Below, one piece after another: positions 11,866 through 24,409 of a stretch of 64,000 nucleotides of DNA (within the stretch, counting starts at the first letter, position 1; each line of letters starts with the position of its first letter). Location of the stretch: NCBI GenBank assembly GCA_017311315.1, contig CM029642.1, positions 13,285,624 to 13,349,623 on the forward strand, in the 5' to 3' direction. Below the pieces are notes generated by a model. The model was not told where the DNA came from, searched no databases, and saw only the letters and a list, made by a program, of their open reading frames with translations. Origin of the DNA: Dendrocalamus latiflorus. Lineage: Eukaryota; Streptophyta; Magnoliopsida; Poales; Poaceae. The position numbers and the translations under genes were made by a program.

Positions 11866-12144
11866 TAACCATACATCAAAGATAATAGCAAGAACATAAA
11901 ACATTTTCTTATACTTGCACTCCTTGTCAATCCTAGCAGCTAAGGCAGTCATCTCAGTGTCCATCTTCCTTACCAACTTCATTGCATCGTGTTCTTCGAT
12001 AACCTGCTCCTTTTCTTCTTCTTTGCTAGCTTGCATCTTCAAATTGGCATTCTCATTCTTCAATTCTCGGACATTATCTCGGAGGTCACATATGAGCTGG
12101 TTCAAAAATGGAGGAATTTTGGGATCTGCCCACTTCCAGAACAT
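11845..12144 (-). CDS. C-terminal part of a GRF-type zinc-finger coiled-coil protein
   Basis: The 99-residue product begins MFWKWADPKIPPFLNQLICDL, preceded in frame by GC, which resembles the end of a GRF-type zinc finger. A charged coiled coil follows (about residues 25-70: ELKNENANLKMQ...KEEEKEQVIEEHDAMKLV), then a C-terminal hydrophobic segment (MFYVLAIIFDVWLVVL) that could anchor it in a membrane. Such proteins are abundant in grass genomes and often belong to transposons. The finger itself is not present upstream. In copy B the ORF is cut off inside the coiled coil by the right-hand duplication breakpoint. It is probably a gene fragment; I would not assume expression. Confidence 0.45.
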   Translation of the reverse strand: MFWKWADPKIPPFLNQLICDLRDNVRELKNENANLKMQASKEEEKEQVIEEHDAMKLVRKMDTEMTALAARIDKECKYKKMFYVLAIIFDVWLVVLESV

Positions 12145-12948
12145 ACAGCCAGGACCCTAACCATTTGCACTATAGTCGACCTTGTAAACCTCTGGTTTTT
12201 CTTCAACCTCCGACTAGCTCTTGTAAACCTCTGGTTCTTCTTCAACCTCCGAGCCGACCGGGTCTTCTTCAACCTACGGTGGCAGGAGGGGGCGCTCGAG
12301 CACCCACAAGCACAAAGGTGGATTCGCCCCTGGTGATGGGGGCTAGGTCCCTCTTATGGTTGAATAAATTTGCACTATAATCCTTTATATTTTAAAGAAT
12401 TTTTTTATTATTAGTGCTATTTGATCCTTTTTACCAAATATCCTAGCTCTGCCACTACCTACCACATCTGCGTCGATGCGACTACTTACTCTACGTGCAC
12501 GCCCAGCATTGCGTCGGAGGCGTGATCAGTTGCACACTCGCACCACACCTCATCTCGCATGTGGCATGAGCCAATGCATCAGAGCATGATGGGCGCAGAT
12601 CCTCTGTACATCCGAAATGGATTGCCACCACGGTCTATGGTGACGTGTGAATTATACGTTGTCACATTGCTCGGCCGTGTTCTGGATGCTGAAGAAGCTG
12701 TGCGCTTCCATATTTAGCTGAAGAAGCTGCTCTCATTGGAGGCATCACCGCCAAACGCTAGATGCTCCATAAACGAGAGTCATGACCGGGGAGGTAACCC
12801 GCCAACCCCCACGCGCACGTACGGCTCCTGGACGACGCTCGCCTTTCTCGTGTCATGGCTGAGCACGACAACCTCACGCCCGCCGGGCTGTCTGCCTTGC
12901 CGCCGATGTCCGACTCTCCTTGTCACCGGTGTCTGACTCTCCTTACGT
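12145..12948. other. Non-coding, repeat-derived spacer left of the first CACTA element
   Basis: Contains a short two-fold repeat around CTTGTAAACCTCTGGTT (12,180-12,250) and a GC-rich end (12,780-12,948) that resembles 23,813-24,110, so the CACTA element lies within a degenerate repeat array. No gene recognised. Confidence 0.4.
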
Positions 12949-12960
12949 CACTACCAGAAA

Positions 12961-13470
12961 GCAGAGATTTCGTGAGAGTGCGAAACAGGTCACGAAATAA
13001 GGTTTTACTCTCACAAAAATAATACGTGACGGTAGACCGTCACGCATCAACTCTCACGGTATTAGACCCACGAAAATACCATTTTCATGAGAGTTCACCG
13101 CCACGAATTATTTTCATGGCGGGAGTTCGTGACGGCCACCCTCATGAAAATAACGTTGTTGTCAAGTTTGCATCAGTGTTTTCATGACGGTTTTTTGTGG
13201 TATTTCGTGAGAGCTACCGTCATGAAATGAATTTCGTGAGAGTTCGGTATTTCGTGAGAGTCACTGTCATGAAATGAATTTCGTGAGAGCCACCGTCATG
13301 AAATAATTTTCGTGAGCGTTCCAATAACTCACAGGAAATATAGTATTTCATGAGAGGAGCACACCACCAGGAAAAATATAGTATTTCATGAGAAGAGCCA
13401 CCGTCATGAAATAATTTTCTACACCGTCACGAACACTTATTTCGTGAGAGTATAAACTGCCATGAAAATT
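12961..13470. repeat. CACTA 1 subterminal repeats, left end
   Basis: Many degenerate copies of TTCGTGAGAGT and its relative TTTCATGA(C/G)G occur in both orientations. In En/Spm elements such subterminal motifs bind the TnpA protein and bring the ends together. The matching array is at the right end. Confidence 0.85.
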
Positions 13471-13857
13471 ACCCAACAGGAGCATCTCAAACCAAATTCC
13501 AAATGCACACATATGATCCAAATGTCAATCCAACATACAAATACAATAAATTCCAATACATGCATATATGCAACTGATTCCAATCCCAATATATTCCAAC
13601 TTCATCCAATTGTCCAACCATTACACTAAAAGGCTATACTAGCTCATAGTCCTAACCATCCAATATAATAAGTTCCAGCACATAGTCCTAGCCATCCAAC
13701 ATAATAAGTTCCAGCACATAGTCCTAACCATCCAATATATTAAGTTCCAGCACATACTAGTACAACACCAAAAGGTTTTGTTTAAACCAAGGGTTGCTGG
13801 TTAGCAAAAGAAGACAAAAAGGTTAGCAATGGTCAGGTTTCAATCACATCCATTGCA

Positions 13858-16800
13858 TCAGTTATCACTGATATCAGCCCCATTGGCATCACTGATATCA
13901 GCCCCATTGGCATCACTGCCATCCTCTTCTTCATGGTTGCTACTTATGTTGCCATCTTCACTGCCTCTCAAATCATCACTAACATCATCTTCATCAAAGT
14001 CATCACAGATATCGTTGTCATCATCATAGCTGTTACTGTCATCCATCTCATTGTAGTCATCGTCATCATCATCAGTGACTATGTCATTGGCATTGCTAAG
14101 CATTTCAAGTGAGTTAGTGGCAGCATGTGATGATGCAGAGACCTGAAAAAGATCAAGTATGTTTGAAATGTTTCAGTCTTGAAGTAAAAAGAGATTATAC
14201 AGTGGGCTCATGTTTTTTTTGTAGAGTGCTAACTATTTTATGTGGAAAACTAGGCTCACGTTTGGTGAATAGTACCACATTTACCTGATGACGACGGGCA
14301 TCAAGATTTGCTAGACGGTTCATTAGATCAGCAGGTGGTTGCTTCTGAAGATCTTCATAAATTCTCTGAAAATTTTGATGTGTAAGCACATGAGATCAAT
14401 GCATATGATCAATAAGTTGTTACATGAAAAGGAATATTTATTACCAGCATAAGCTCACGATTAACACCATTTTCCTCAATGAGAATCTCATTATTCTCAT
14501 TCAATTTCTTATTTGTTTGTTCCAAGGCATCATTCCTCTCCTTCAACTGCTCATATTCATGTACCATGCATTGATAAGCAGCAGTGCTTGCTGAAGAACG
14601 ATGGGATTTAGCTGTTGCTGCAAGTGCTTGCTTATCCACACAACCATCAGCTATTGGCACTCTGCCATGGGCCATTCCATGTTCCATGACATACAATGCT
14701 TGTACATCCAGATCTTTTGAATTCTCAGGTAGCTGTGTTCTTGTACTGTAGTTATCCTGAAACAAAATACCAGAGCATTGATATGTAGTAAGAAATAGCA
14801 GAGAGAGAGAGAGAGGAGCATAGCATGGATGGCATAGTTCACTGAGGCAAGAGTTGCAAGCCATTAGACTTGAGGCCGGCTTGACCAGTGACTGGCTGAC
14901 TTTGACTTAAAAGAGACTGGATAGGATCATGTACTATGAGAAAATATGTAGGCTAAAAGAGACTCTGCTAATTGACTGATCATCGATGTTCGCCGAGAGC
15001 TCTCATCGTAGAGGAAGTTCCAACACTCACACAGCAGAGGCAGACTATCAGAGAGCAAGTCTCAGCTCTGGAGTGCGACTGCCTTACTAACAGATGAGTC
15101 GCGCAACATGAAGTCAGCAGTTGGGTGATTCTGTGCTAAAAGACTGGTATGGCTGTTACCAAATTGTGCTCCAATTCAAACCCACCAGCCAGCTGAGGAA
15201 GGTTGACGTCTTGATAAACATCGATGATCAGTCAATTAAAAGAGACTGGATATGTAGGCTAAAAGAGACTTTTCAGTAAGGATGACATAACTAATGACAT
15301 TGTAACCAATCAGAATTATTGATGACTTGAAGTCACAAATCCCAAATCAATTTAACAGGACTGATTTGTATCCAACAATGGCTGTTTAAAATCTTTAACA
15401 TTTGTTTTTCTTTTCGAATGCATATTTAGAGTACACGGGAGCATGCATAGCAAATTAAAACATGGGTTTTTTAAAAAGGAAAACCAGAACATGCAAACTG
15501 CTGGATGCTTCATTAGTGTAACCTCCGACTGTTGGGCCAGCAAGTATGTATTGATGCGTGGTGTTTTGCTGATATCATGTGCTTAAAACTCCTGAACGCC
15601 ACCTTTTGGATTTTAAGTAGGTAGCTATACACAAACTTTGTGTAGAGCACAAATTCTGGGCTGAACTTGCCAAAATGCACCCACCATAAACTTACACCAC
15701 AATCCAATGTTGATGTTGATTGTTACCAGTTGTAACTTGACACCTGAACGCATAATTCAGTTATACTAGATTTGGGGTGTTTTTCACCTACGCAAATTAT
15801 AGTGGTTTCATTTGACATTCTCACTAAACTGTATATTTGGACACTATCAAGTAGCATTATTCTTTTGATTTTGGCATGCTATTCTTAATGTATACGTAAA
15901 GCAAGAACATGCTGTTTGATTGTGGGTTTCCTTGTCACTAGTTGCACAAAATTTCTCCTGGGTACTAACATAATTTGTTGTTTGTGATTACTCCTGTAGT
16001 ACTAACATGATGTTGCTATTTGTTTGAGATTTATTGACGTTAACCAAACCTACAGATCATGATCCCTATCAAAATTTCTTCTACATGTTTCAAGTTAATT
16101 TTGCATACATATATTGGGTGAAATACATACCAAACGCTTTTGTGCTCTCCGACTGGGAATGGGAGCGCTTTTTCCAGTGCTGTCCACTTTTTTGAATCCA
16201 GACTTCATTACAGCATATGTGTTCACAGTGCCAGCTTTCTCAGGGCCAAATTTATATTCCTACAAGACCACCCAAGTGAATTTCCTAATCTGTGAAAAGT
16301 GTGATTTCATACAAGACCATGAAAGGACAAGGATTTCATACCAGCAATTGTTGTGTCTCTCCAAATGGCCTCGAACCTCCTCTGTTCTGAGCAGCATCTT
16401 CAGACTTTAGGCGTGAAGCTTGAGCTACCTTCCTCTTTTCCATGTACCTCTCACTTGTCCAATACTTTGACAGAAAGTTCCAAGCATCTTGAGCACACCA
16501 ATCTAGCCTGCTGTTTATGTATTCTTCTTCTGTAAGATGTATGGTGCGTGCTTGATTGTCATCGCATTTTGCATGAATCTTAACAGCATCCAAACGAGTT
16601 TGATATATCAAATCAGAAACTCTTTTCACTAGATACGCATCCAAATTACGGTCAGCTTTTCTCACATCAGCTCGAGTTACCTTGAACACTCTCTACATAC
16701 GTAAAAGAGGAAAAGTCAGGTATTTCAAGTCAAATAGTAGAGGAAAAAAAGGTACATGATGGCTAGTTTCATTACCCAGAATTCACACTTGACTAGTTTG

Positions 16801-18204
16801 GCATATGTTATTCCAGAGACATCCTTTTTGCAGTAATAATCATGCCATGACATTGCTGCCCGTTTTTCAACAAGCCTGCCTTCCTCATCACGGATGTAGA
16901 CCATACCCGGGTATAGCCGTCTGATAATAACTCCAACTTGTGAACCATACTTGTAGTCTCTAGGGTTGTAGTTCACATAGCTGAATTGACTGAAACAAAG
17001 AATATAGCATGTCAGGTTGCAAAGTACAGGACTTTGCAGGCTTACACACATACATACATGGACAAAGAATCTAATTGACTGAATAGTAAAGGTAGCTAGC
17101 TAGGGCCATATACAGATCCTCCCATGAACATATATGCTGAAGAAACAAAGCCACCAACGTTGTGCTTGATACTTGATCTCAGTGTGATGTTGCAATCATT
17201 TAGGAATGTGTGACCTTCTAAATTGCTAGCTATGCCAAGTGAAGGAGCCTTATTTAAAGGGTGGAATAGATCGGGAGCTGGGCAGTCAATTTCTTGCAAG
17301 GCTCAACAAGTAATGTTAGCATATTATTTAAACTTGTGTTATTGCATACTGTTTTTCCATTTACTGGTAGTGGGTCAGTTTTTTCTTATACATTAAGTGG
17401 TCAGTTTTCATGCAACGAGTGGTCAGTTATTCAAGCATCTAGTGGTCAGTTTCTTTAGGTGATTAGTGTTCAGTTTCTCTTCCTGCATGTATGTAATTGC
17501 TGTAAAAGGGGAAAGAAATAAACAGAAAGGGCTAAGGCAGTAAGGCAGAATAAGGTTAATGATTAATGAATGAACCAGAATAATCTATGTCGTTTAACCT
17601 TTAAATCCTCTCAATACTAAACCTATCTCTCACTTCAAAATTTCTGAGAATCCTAGCTTACAATTCTTCAGTTTATGGACCTATGCAGTTTTTCTAGATG
17701 GACAAAGAATACTGAACTTTGCAGGCTTACACACATACATGGACAAAGAATCTAATTGACTGAATATCATGCAGAATAGTATATAGGTGATATGACTAGC
17801 AAAATAACGGCATAATATTGAACGAACATATATTACCGGGTACCCACAGGCTTCAGCATAACCTTCTCATTATGTGGAGGCACTCTCAATTGCGTCAAAT
17901 TTTTTTTCCCTCGCCCTCTTGCCTTTTTTGGAGGTTCGTCCCTAACCACTAAAGAGCCACTTGCACCATCGTTGGAGTCAAGAGAACCACCAGTGCTCAT
18001 TTGTGTGTCGATCTGATCATCAGCGACTCTTTGAGAGTTGACAATGCCAACATCAGCATTGGTCCCTTGAGAGTTCCCACTGGTGGGTCTTTGAGAGTTG
18101 CCATTGCCACCATCAGGATTGGTCCCTTGGGAGTTCCCACAGGTGGCTGAGCATGGCCTTTTTTTTGCAAGCCCTCTGTGTCGAAGCCCGTACATGTCCT
18201 GCAT
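13858..18204 (-). CDS. TnpA-like CACTA second protein (Transposase_24 type), seven exons
   Basis: Predicted exons are 18204-17837, 16989-16776, 16692-16342, 16259-16131, 14756-14445, 14365-14285 and 14142-13858. Every junction has GT/AG and the phases agree, giving about 579 residues. The first exon is Ser/Asn-rich with GNSQGTN repeats and a basic KKARGRGKK stretch. Exons 2-4 carry the conserved plant-transposase core (SYVNYNPRDYKYGSQVG, SRLDWCAQDAWNFLSKYW, NTYAVMKSG). Exon 5 has a coiled coil (LKERNDALEQTNKKLNENNE), and the last exon is a strongly acidic tail ending in a twice repeated DANGADIS. By analogy it should bind the subterminal repeats. The start is uncertain: the first ATG lies at a possible splice acceptor, so an upstream exon may exist. 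Confidence 0.75.
14971..15236. repeat. Perfect 20-bp inverted repeat within a TnpA intron
   Basis: ATTGACTGATCATCGATGTT at 14,971-14,990 and its exact reverse complement at 15,217-15,236 lie inside the 1.37-kb intron of the TnpA-like gene. Nearby direct repeats GGCTAAAAGAGACT flank both arms. It may be an old small insertion; no target duplication is clear. Confidence 0.65.
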
Positions 18205-18540
18205 TATTACGAAATGTAGATTAAAGAGCACATATTTTAGAGGAACAACACAAATACAATAAATGAAACCTGAATGTTAGATGAAAAGAGCACATATTTT
18301 ATAGGAACAACACAAATACAAATAATGAAACCTGAATGGTATATGAAAAGAGCACATATTTTAGAGGAACAACACAAATACAATAAATGAAAACTGAATG
18401 TTAGATGATAATGCATTCAGCAACACATATAACTTCTAGCAGAGGTAGTACACATTCAGCAGTACATTACTTCTAGCAATAGGTCCCTAGGAGCAGTACA
18501 CTTAGTAGTACAACCAAATTTATTTGAAGAAAACAATAAT

Positions 18541-21500
18541 CTAAAAATCATCTGGGTCATTAGGTGCATATTCAGGCAGATCATCTTGGTCATCTTCTCC
18601 ATCTCCATCAGTCTCCAGATCATCCCTATCTTCATCTTGACCTTCAATATTCAATTCGGCCAAAAATTCGAGATCAGCTGGATTGGTTATCTCATCAGAG
18701 ACAACTGGAACTATGTTGTCTAGGTCGGCCCCTAAATCAATGACAAAAGAGCCTGACAGCCCATCCTCTTGATAGAACGACACTTCTGTTGGCCCATTAG
18801 GAGGATCTGAGTCATCATTGGTGTCATTCGCCGGAATATAGTTCCGTGGAGACACAATATATACAACCCACCAATCCATTAGATCAGATTTGTCATTGCA
18901 TGCATAAGGCAAATAATAGACTAGTTTAACTTGACTCGCCATTACAAATGGTTCAAACACTGCAAGTCTAGAAGAATGCTTGATCTCCACCAATCCTAAA
19001 TTTTCAGTACGCCTTGTTCCATTTGGTGTGGGATCAAACCAGCAACAATCAAACAACACCATCTCTAGCTGCAAGTGTCCTTCCCATTTTATTTTTATGA
19101 TGTCCTTAATAATACCATGATACTCCAACTCGTTGTCATTTTCATCAATACAGGGCACACAAACTCCGCTATTAACTGTGGTTAATCTGGGTTTTGTTCT
19201 TTCATACTCTTCCGAACGAAATCTATACCCATTCACATCGTAAACCCCATAGCTGGTTACCATTCTGCGAAAACCAAATGATATTTGACGCAACGCACTA
19301 TCAATAGTAGGATTCTGCAAGCACTGCATGTCCACAGTAGTAACAGTGTGTTAGTTTTAGGAGTATACAAAGTTAATACATTAAGTTAATGTGAATTAGG
19401 AGTATTCAGCAGCATTACTTCTTCTTTGAACCAATCAAAGAAGTTAGGACCATGCTGCCCACGGCTGTTTTTCCATCCTTTCAACCTTAACTCGCGGAGC
19501 TGGTCAGGTCTTGCTCTACTTCGACTCTTCCAATGTTCCTTATCAAATTTTCTAAGGGGCCAAAAATAAGTTAGCAATTGTCAACAAACTAGATACAAAA
19601 TATACTAGGACTCAAGGTTGAACATGCACGTACTCGAAGAATTCATCCATCTCCGGCATGTTTGTCAAAATGTATAAAAAAGCAGCCTCATACTTCTCTT
19701 TTGGCAGCTCATGAACACCCCGAGGGCTCATGTAACGGCCAGGGACTTGAAAAAGTCCAAGGTCGCATGAACTTTTGAAGGTAGCAGCACCATCATCATA
19801 GCGAGGAATCTTGTTTCTAATTGACCGAGCTTGGGACCTAAAAAAGAGAGTGAGGAAATTTGTTGCCTCCTCGACTAATTGAGCCTCAACAATGCAGCCC
19901 TCAACACGTGCCTTATTTTGTACTCTGGCTTTAAGTTTTTGGATTTTCCTACATGAACCGAATAAAGCATTAAGAGAAGGTTATTTTTGCTAAAGACTTA
20001 GTACAGCAAGTTATGTTTTTTACCTCTCATATGGATAATTCCAACGGGATTGCACAGGGCCTCCTAGTCGAGCCTCACGAGGAAGATGGATTATTAGATG
20101 TTGCATAGGATTGAAGAAACCAGGAGGAAATATCTTCTCCAGTTTGCAAATAAGAACAACAACTTGCTGCTCTAATGAACATACGGTATCCTTGCTCAAC
20201 TCTTTGGCACACAATTGCCTATATAGAAAGCTAAGCTCAGCCAAACACAACCATATGCTATTCGGAAGAAATCCACGGAATGCAACAGGGAGTAAGCGCT
20301 CCATGAATATGTGGTAATCATGGCTCTTTAGGCCTAAGATCTTCTTTTGTAACAAGTTAACCCCTCTTCTAATGTTGGCTGCGTAGCCATCAGGAAACTT
20401 AAGTTCTTGAAACCATTTAAGAATTTTTTGCTTGTCATCCTTATCAATGCAAAATGGGGCTCGTGGCCTGTCCCACTTCCCATTTGCCTTCAACCTCAAA
20501 TGTTGTGATGGACGATTGCAAATATCAGCTAAATCTTTCCTTGCCTTGGCATTATCCTTAGTCTTGTCTGGTACATCAAAGCAAGTATTCCATATAACTT
20601 CAGCTACATTTCTCTCATTATGCATCACATCAATGTTGTGTGGCAGCAACAATTTATGAAAATATGGAAGTTGCCAAAGGCCACAAACATGGGTCCAATT
20701 GTGCAATGTACCATAGTTTTTCTTGTCACCTACGAATTTGCTCATTTGGGCAAAGATTTCCTCCCCTGTTAAAAGCCTTGGAGCCTCATCAAGAACCACT
20801 GTGTCCTTACGAAATGCATTATTTTGGAATCTGAATTCATGGTCTATAGGTAAGAAACGTCTATGGCAATCAAACCAGCAAGCCTTGTGACCATGACGAA
20901 GTGTAAATGCCTTACTATCACTTAAGCACACTGGACATGCAAGCCTACCATGTGTGCTCCATCCAGCAAAGTTGCCATAAGCAGGGAAATCATGGACTGA
21001 CCATAGATAGGCTGCTCGCATTTTAAAAGTTTTCTTGAGTGAAGCATCCCAAGTGTCTACCCCTTCCCACAAACTCACTAATTCATCAATTAAAGGTTGC
21101 ATTAGAATGCCTAGTTTCTTTCCAGGATGTTCAGGACCTGGGATCACAAGGGAAAGAAATATGTACTCTGATTTCATGATTGTGCATGGTGGAAAATTCA
21201 ATGGGGTAACAAACACTGGCCAACAAGAGTACGGTGCTGCCATGAAACCAAAGGGGGTAAAACCATCTGTTGCAAAAGCAAGACGCACATTTCTAGGGTC
21301 ACTAGCAAAGGCTGGAAAGTCTTCGTCAAACTTTGGCCACGCTTCTCCATCACAAGGGTGCACCATTTTGCCGGAAGTGCATGGCTTGTGAGACCGCAAT
21401 AGCTTTGCCGTGTTCTTATGCAAATATAACCTCTGCAGCCTATCTGTGATGGGAAGGTACCGCAACACTTTACGTGGCACTCGGCTATTACCTTCTTCAT

Positions 21501-22206
21501 AGCGAGACATACCACAAACATCACACTTGTCTTTACTTTGATTATCTTTGTAGTAAAGCATGCAGTTATTATAACAAACATCAATTTTGACATATGCCAT
21601 ACCAAGACCCTCAAATAGCTTCTTTGACTGATAGAAGTCCTTGGGCAACTTAGATTCTGGAGGCAATAGTTCATGGATTAATTCTAAGTTTGCCTCAAAG
21701 TGTGCAATTGACATGTTATACTGTGCTTTCAATGCTAGCAGGCGTGCCATACCAGATAGGGATGAGTGTGATGTATTCTCATGTACTAATTGATCAACGT
21801 TTTGTACCATCCTATAAAAAGCTCGAGCATAGGCAGGTGGCTGCTCATCAATTGGTGGTGGATGGTCACCAACTAGGCTAGCTAACATTTCATCCATGTG
21901 GTCAGTTTCAGCAAAATTCTCATCATGTCCACCTTCAACATAGGTACTGTCAAGTCCCTCACCATGTGCTGTCCATATTCTGTAGTCTTCCTTAAAGCCA
22001 ACTCTACACAAGTGCATCTCTACCGTAAACCTTTTGTGCCTAACACAATTGCGACATACTGCGCAAGGACACTTAATGGTGCCATCTTCAACTAGATTAG
22101 GCATAGAGAAGGCACGATCCAAAAACTGGTTGGTGTTGTCTATCCAATCATTAGAGGGGGGCTGTGTACGAGACCAACCAGTGTACATCCACTCACGTTC
22201 CGCCAT
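18541..22206 (-). CDS. TNP2-type CACTA transposase, four exons, about 1,137 residues
   Basis: Exons are 22206-20024, 19948-19634, 19551-19419 and 19323-18541, all with GT/AG borders and consistent phase. Exon 1 begins MAEREWMYTGWSR, the N-terminal transposase-associated domain with its Cys/His pattern CPCAVCRNC (about residues 1-75). It continues into the TNP2 catalytic region (Transposase_21; for example LAFATDGFTPFG, ACPVCL, LLPHNIDVMHNERNV, about residues 190-600) and then DUF4218, ending PVQSRWNYPYER at the splice site. Exons 2-3 complete DUF4218. Exon 4 holds DUF4216 (YGVYDVNGYRF, WFDPTPNGTRRT) and an acidic tail. In this family the protein cuts and joins the element ends. I see no frameshift or stop, so it looks intact. 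Confidence 0.88.
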
Positions 22207-22879
22207 TCTTTTTGTTCTGTTTTTATTAAAAAAAACACTGATTTTAGATACACAACAAATTCACACGGCTATCAAACAAAGAACAACACTATTTTCTACA
22301 GATTTACCAAACAATCCAATACAATCAAACCATGATGTTTGCATATACACAGCAGCCAACCATAAACAACATTATTTTTCTACAGATTCACCATACAATC
22401 GAACATCAGGGCATGATATTCTAATATACATAGAACAGAAAACTTGATTCTCAGTATATATGGATCAATGCAAAATTGATAATGAACACAGCATAGCGTC
22501 AGTTAAGTTCATATGTGAGGCAAATGTTGCATTCAGTACCAGATCTTGCAAAATTAACACTAGACACAACATAGTTTATATACTCCCGATTAAGTTCAGT
22601 GCAACACTAAGCAAAACACAGTGTGACATGCATCAAGCATCCTCATATGGGTAGAGCACAGCACAGAAAATTTGGGGGGAAAGATGAAGCTTTATTACCT
22701 CACTCCGATTGGAAGCAGGAAGCGCAGATCGGCGCAAGGCAGGACCCTGTCTCCTCCAAGCTCGGCTCGGCGTCACTACTGCGTTCACCTCCAAGCCTAG
22801 CTCGGCGTCGCTGCTGCCTTCTTCTCAAAGCTCCGACGGAGGCCGGCCTGAGGGACGGCGGCTGGATCCAGGGCGCCGG

Positions 22880-23240
22880 CGGACTGAGAGGTGGCAGAGC
22901 TCGGGCCTAGGGCGGCGGCGGCTTGAGAGGCGGCAGGGAGAGGGCCGGAGAGGCGGCGGCGTCCTGAGAGGCGGCGGTGTCCCGAACACGGACCTAGGGC
23001 GGCGGCGGCCTGAGAGAGGTGGCGCGCAGGGGATGGAGCTAGGGCGGTGACGGCCTGAGAGGTGGCGGAGCTCGGGCCTAGGGCGGCGGCGGCTTGAGAG
23101 GCGGCAGGGAGAGGGCCGGAGAGGCGGCGGCGTCCTGAGAGGCGGCGGTGTCCCGAACACGGACCTAGGGCGGCGGCGGCCTGAGAGAGGTGGCGCGCAG
23201 GGGATGGAGCTAGGGCGGCGACGGCCAGAGAGAGGTGGCG
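22880..23240 (+). repeat. GC-rich 171-bp tandem duplication upstream of the CACTA 1 transposase
   Basis: The block beginning GCTTGAGAGGCGGCAGGGAG at 22,921 recurs at 23,092, a shift of 171 bp, with additional partial GGCGGCGGC units before and after. It lies upstream of the transposase start, where the promoter and 5' leader of a CACTA element are expected. Confidence 0.8.
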
Positions 23241-23559
23241 GGGCTCCCGCCTAGGGCGGCGGCGGCGGCCGGAGCGGACGGCGTGGCTCCCGGCTAGGCC
23301 GCCGGCGGCGGGGGCGCTACGGCCATGGGCGGCGGGGGCGCGATTGGGGGCTCACGCGGACGCGGGTGCGGCGCGATTGAGTCTGGCGCTGGGGAGGATC
23401 TAGGGTTGGGGGTGTCGGGCTGGGGAGTCTCACGCAGGTTTTTTTTTGGGCCAAAAAAAACGGGGCGCGGCCGCGGGCCTTTTTCTTCCTAGGCGCGAAC
23501 GCCGAATAAAGCGCGGGCTGTGGCGCGATGATTTTTTTCCCACCGAAACAAGGAGTAGC

Positions 23560-23800
23560 GGTGCGTGCACAATAATTTTCATGAGAGTTTACAATAACTC
23601 TCATGCTAATGAGTATATTTCATGGCGGGTTATCCAACACCATCATGAAAATTACCATTTTCGGGGCGGTGTGTGAATCACTCTCATGAAAATGAGTTTT
23701 CGTGGCGGGATTTACATCACCTTCATGAAAAATATTAATTTCATGAGAGTGTGTTTTTAACTCTCACGAAAAATTGTTCCACTCACGAAATCTCCAGTTT
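23560..23800. repeat. CACTA 1 subterminal repeats, right end
   Basis: Alternating TTTCATGAGAGT-like and ACTCTCATGAAA-like motifs mirror those at the left end. Confidence 0.85.
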
Positions 23801-23812
23801 CTGGTAGTGCGT

Positions 23813-24380
23813 GCATTCGCAAGTGCTCCCCCGTGGCCAATGACGCTACCGAGGGAAAGTGACAAGTCCATACACCTCGCGGACTCACGGTTCCTCTGCC
23901 ATCGCTGGCACGCTCGCCTCCCTGGATTGATCGCCCCGGGATGGCACGCCATGGCGGAACACCGCAACCTCGAGGCCGCCGGGCATCAGCCTGTCCTTAT
24001 GTCAAGTGTTCCCCCGTGGCCTACGAGTCCATGACTCGACCACTAGGTGATTCCTCTTACCACGCGGGGCGGCAATGCCGCAATGGCATGCTCCACCTCA
24101 GCGCGTGCATGCCAAGCCTGCTGCAGTGTGCTTCATGGTCTCACGTTGTGGTGGCTGCTAGCTTAGTACTCCGCATGCAATGCTTGATCAGTCCCACACT
24201 CGCACGACCATGGCTCCGCTCGCCTATAATGTAGATGTCCACCATCATTGGCGCGGTGCACGCATGTGCGCAGTGGCGGGAATGGTGGCAGTGCATCTGG
24301 TCCACGAACGGTCGCACCCCCTAAGGCAGGAGCATGCCGAGTGCGCCATGGTGTAGCTCATGAGTCTCGTGCCATGGCTC
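23813..24380. other. GC-rich spacer between the two CACTA elements
   Basis: No gene recognised. Parts of it (23,813-23,900 and 23,990-24,080) are similar to each other; for example TGTTCCCCCGTGGCC and TGCTCCCCCGTGGCC. They are also similar to the sequence left of CACTA 1, which suggests an old tandem array. Confidence 0.4.
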
Positions 24381-24409
24381 CGCCACTACTACAGAAAGGC
24401 TAATAGTAG

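Larger units (their letters stand above)
11372..11889 (+). repeat. Two-copy tandem repeat, period 259 bp, copy A
   Basis: The unit starts AAAGGAGATGCTGTC and covers the last part of the transposon ORF plus a 60-bp palindrome. Unit starts are at 11,372 and 11,631. The same doubling is present in copy B (53,127 and 53,387), so it predates the segmental duplication. Confidence 0.85.
1..11968. repeat. Segmental duplication, copy A
   Basis: This block is repeated at about 41,900-53,727 (copy B) in the same orientation, shifted by 42,178-42,181 bp. By eye the first 8.9 kb differs by one substitution (986 G versus 43,164 A) and five single-base changes in homopolymer runs. From about 9,300 substitutions become frequent. 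The copies part after 9,666, where each has unique sequence, re-join at about 10,235, and finally diverge after 11,968. The left edge continues outside the window, because copy B homology already includes base 1. Confidence 0.95.
12949..23809 (-). mobile_element. CACTA (En/Spm) transposon 1, 10.86 kb, apparently complete
   Basis: The element begins CACTACCAGAAA and ends TTTCTGGTAGTG, and is flanked by the 3-bp target duplication CGT (12,946-12,948 and 23,810-23,812). Both ends carry subterminal repeats. On the minus strand it has the two genes of an autonomous CACTA element: a TNP2-type transposase (22,206-18,541) followed by a TnpA-like gene (18,204-13,858). By eye all exons are open and all introns have GT/AG ends with matching phase, so the element may still be active or only recently silenced. 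Confidence 0.93.
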
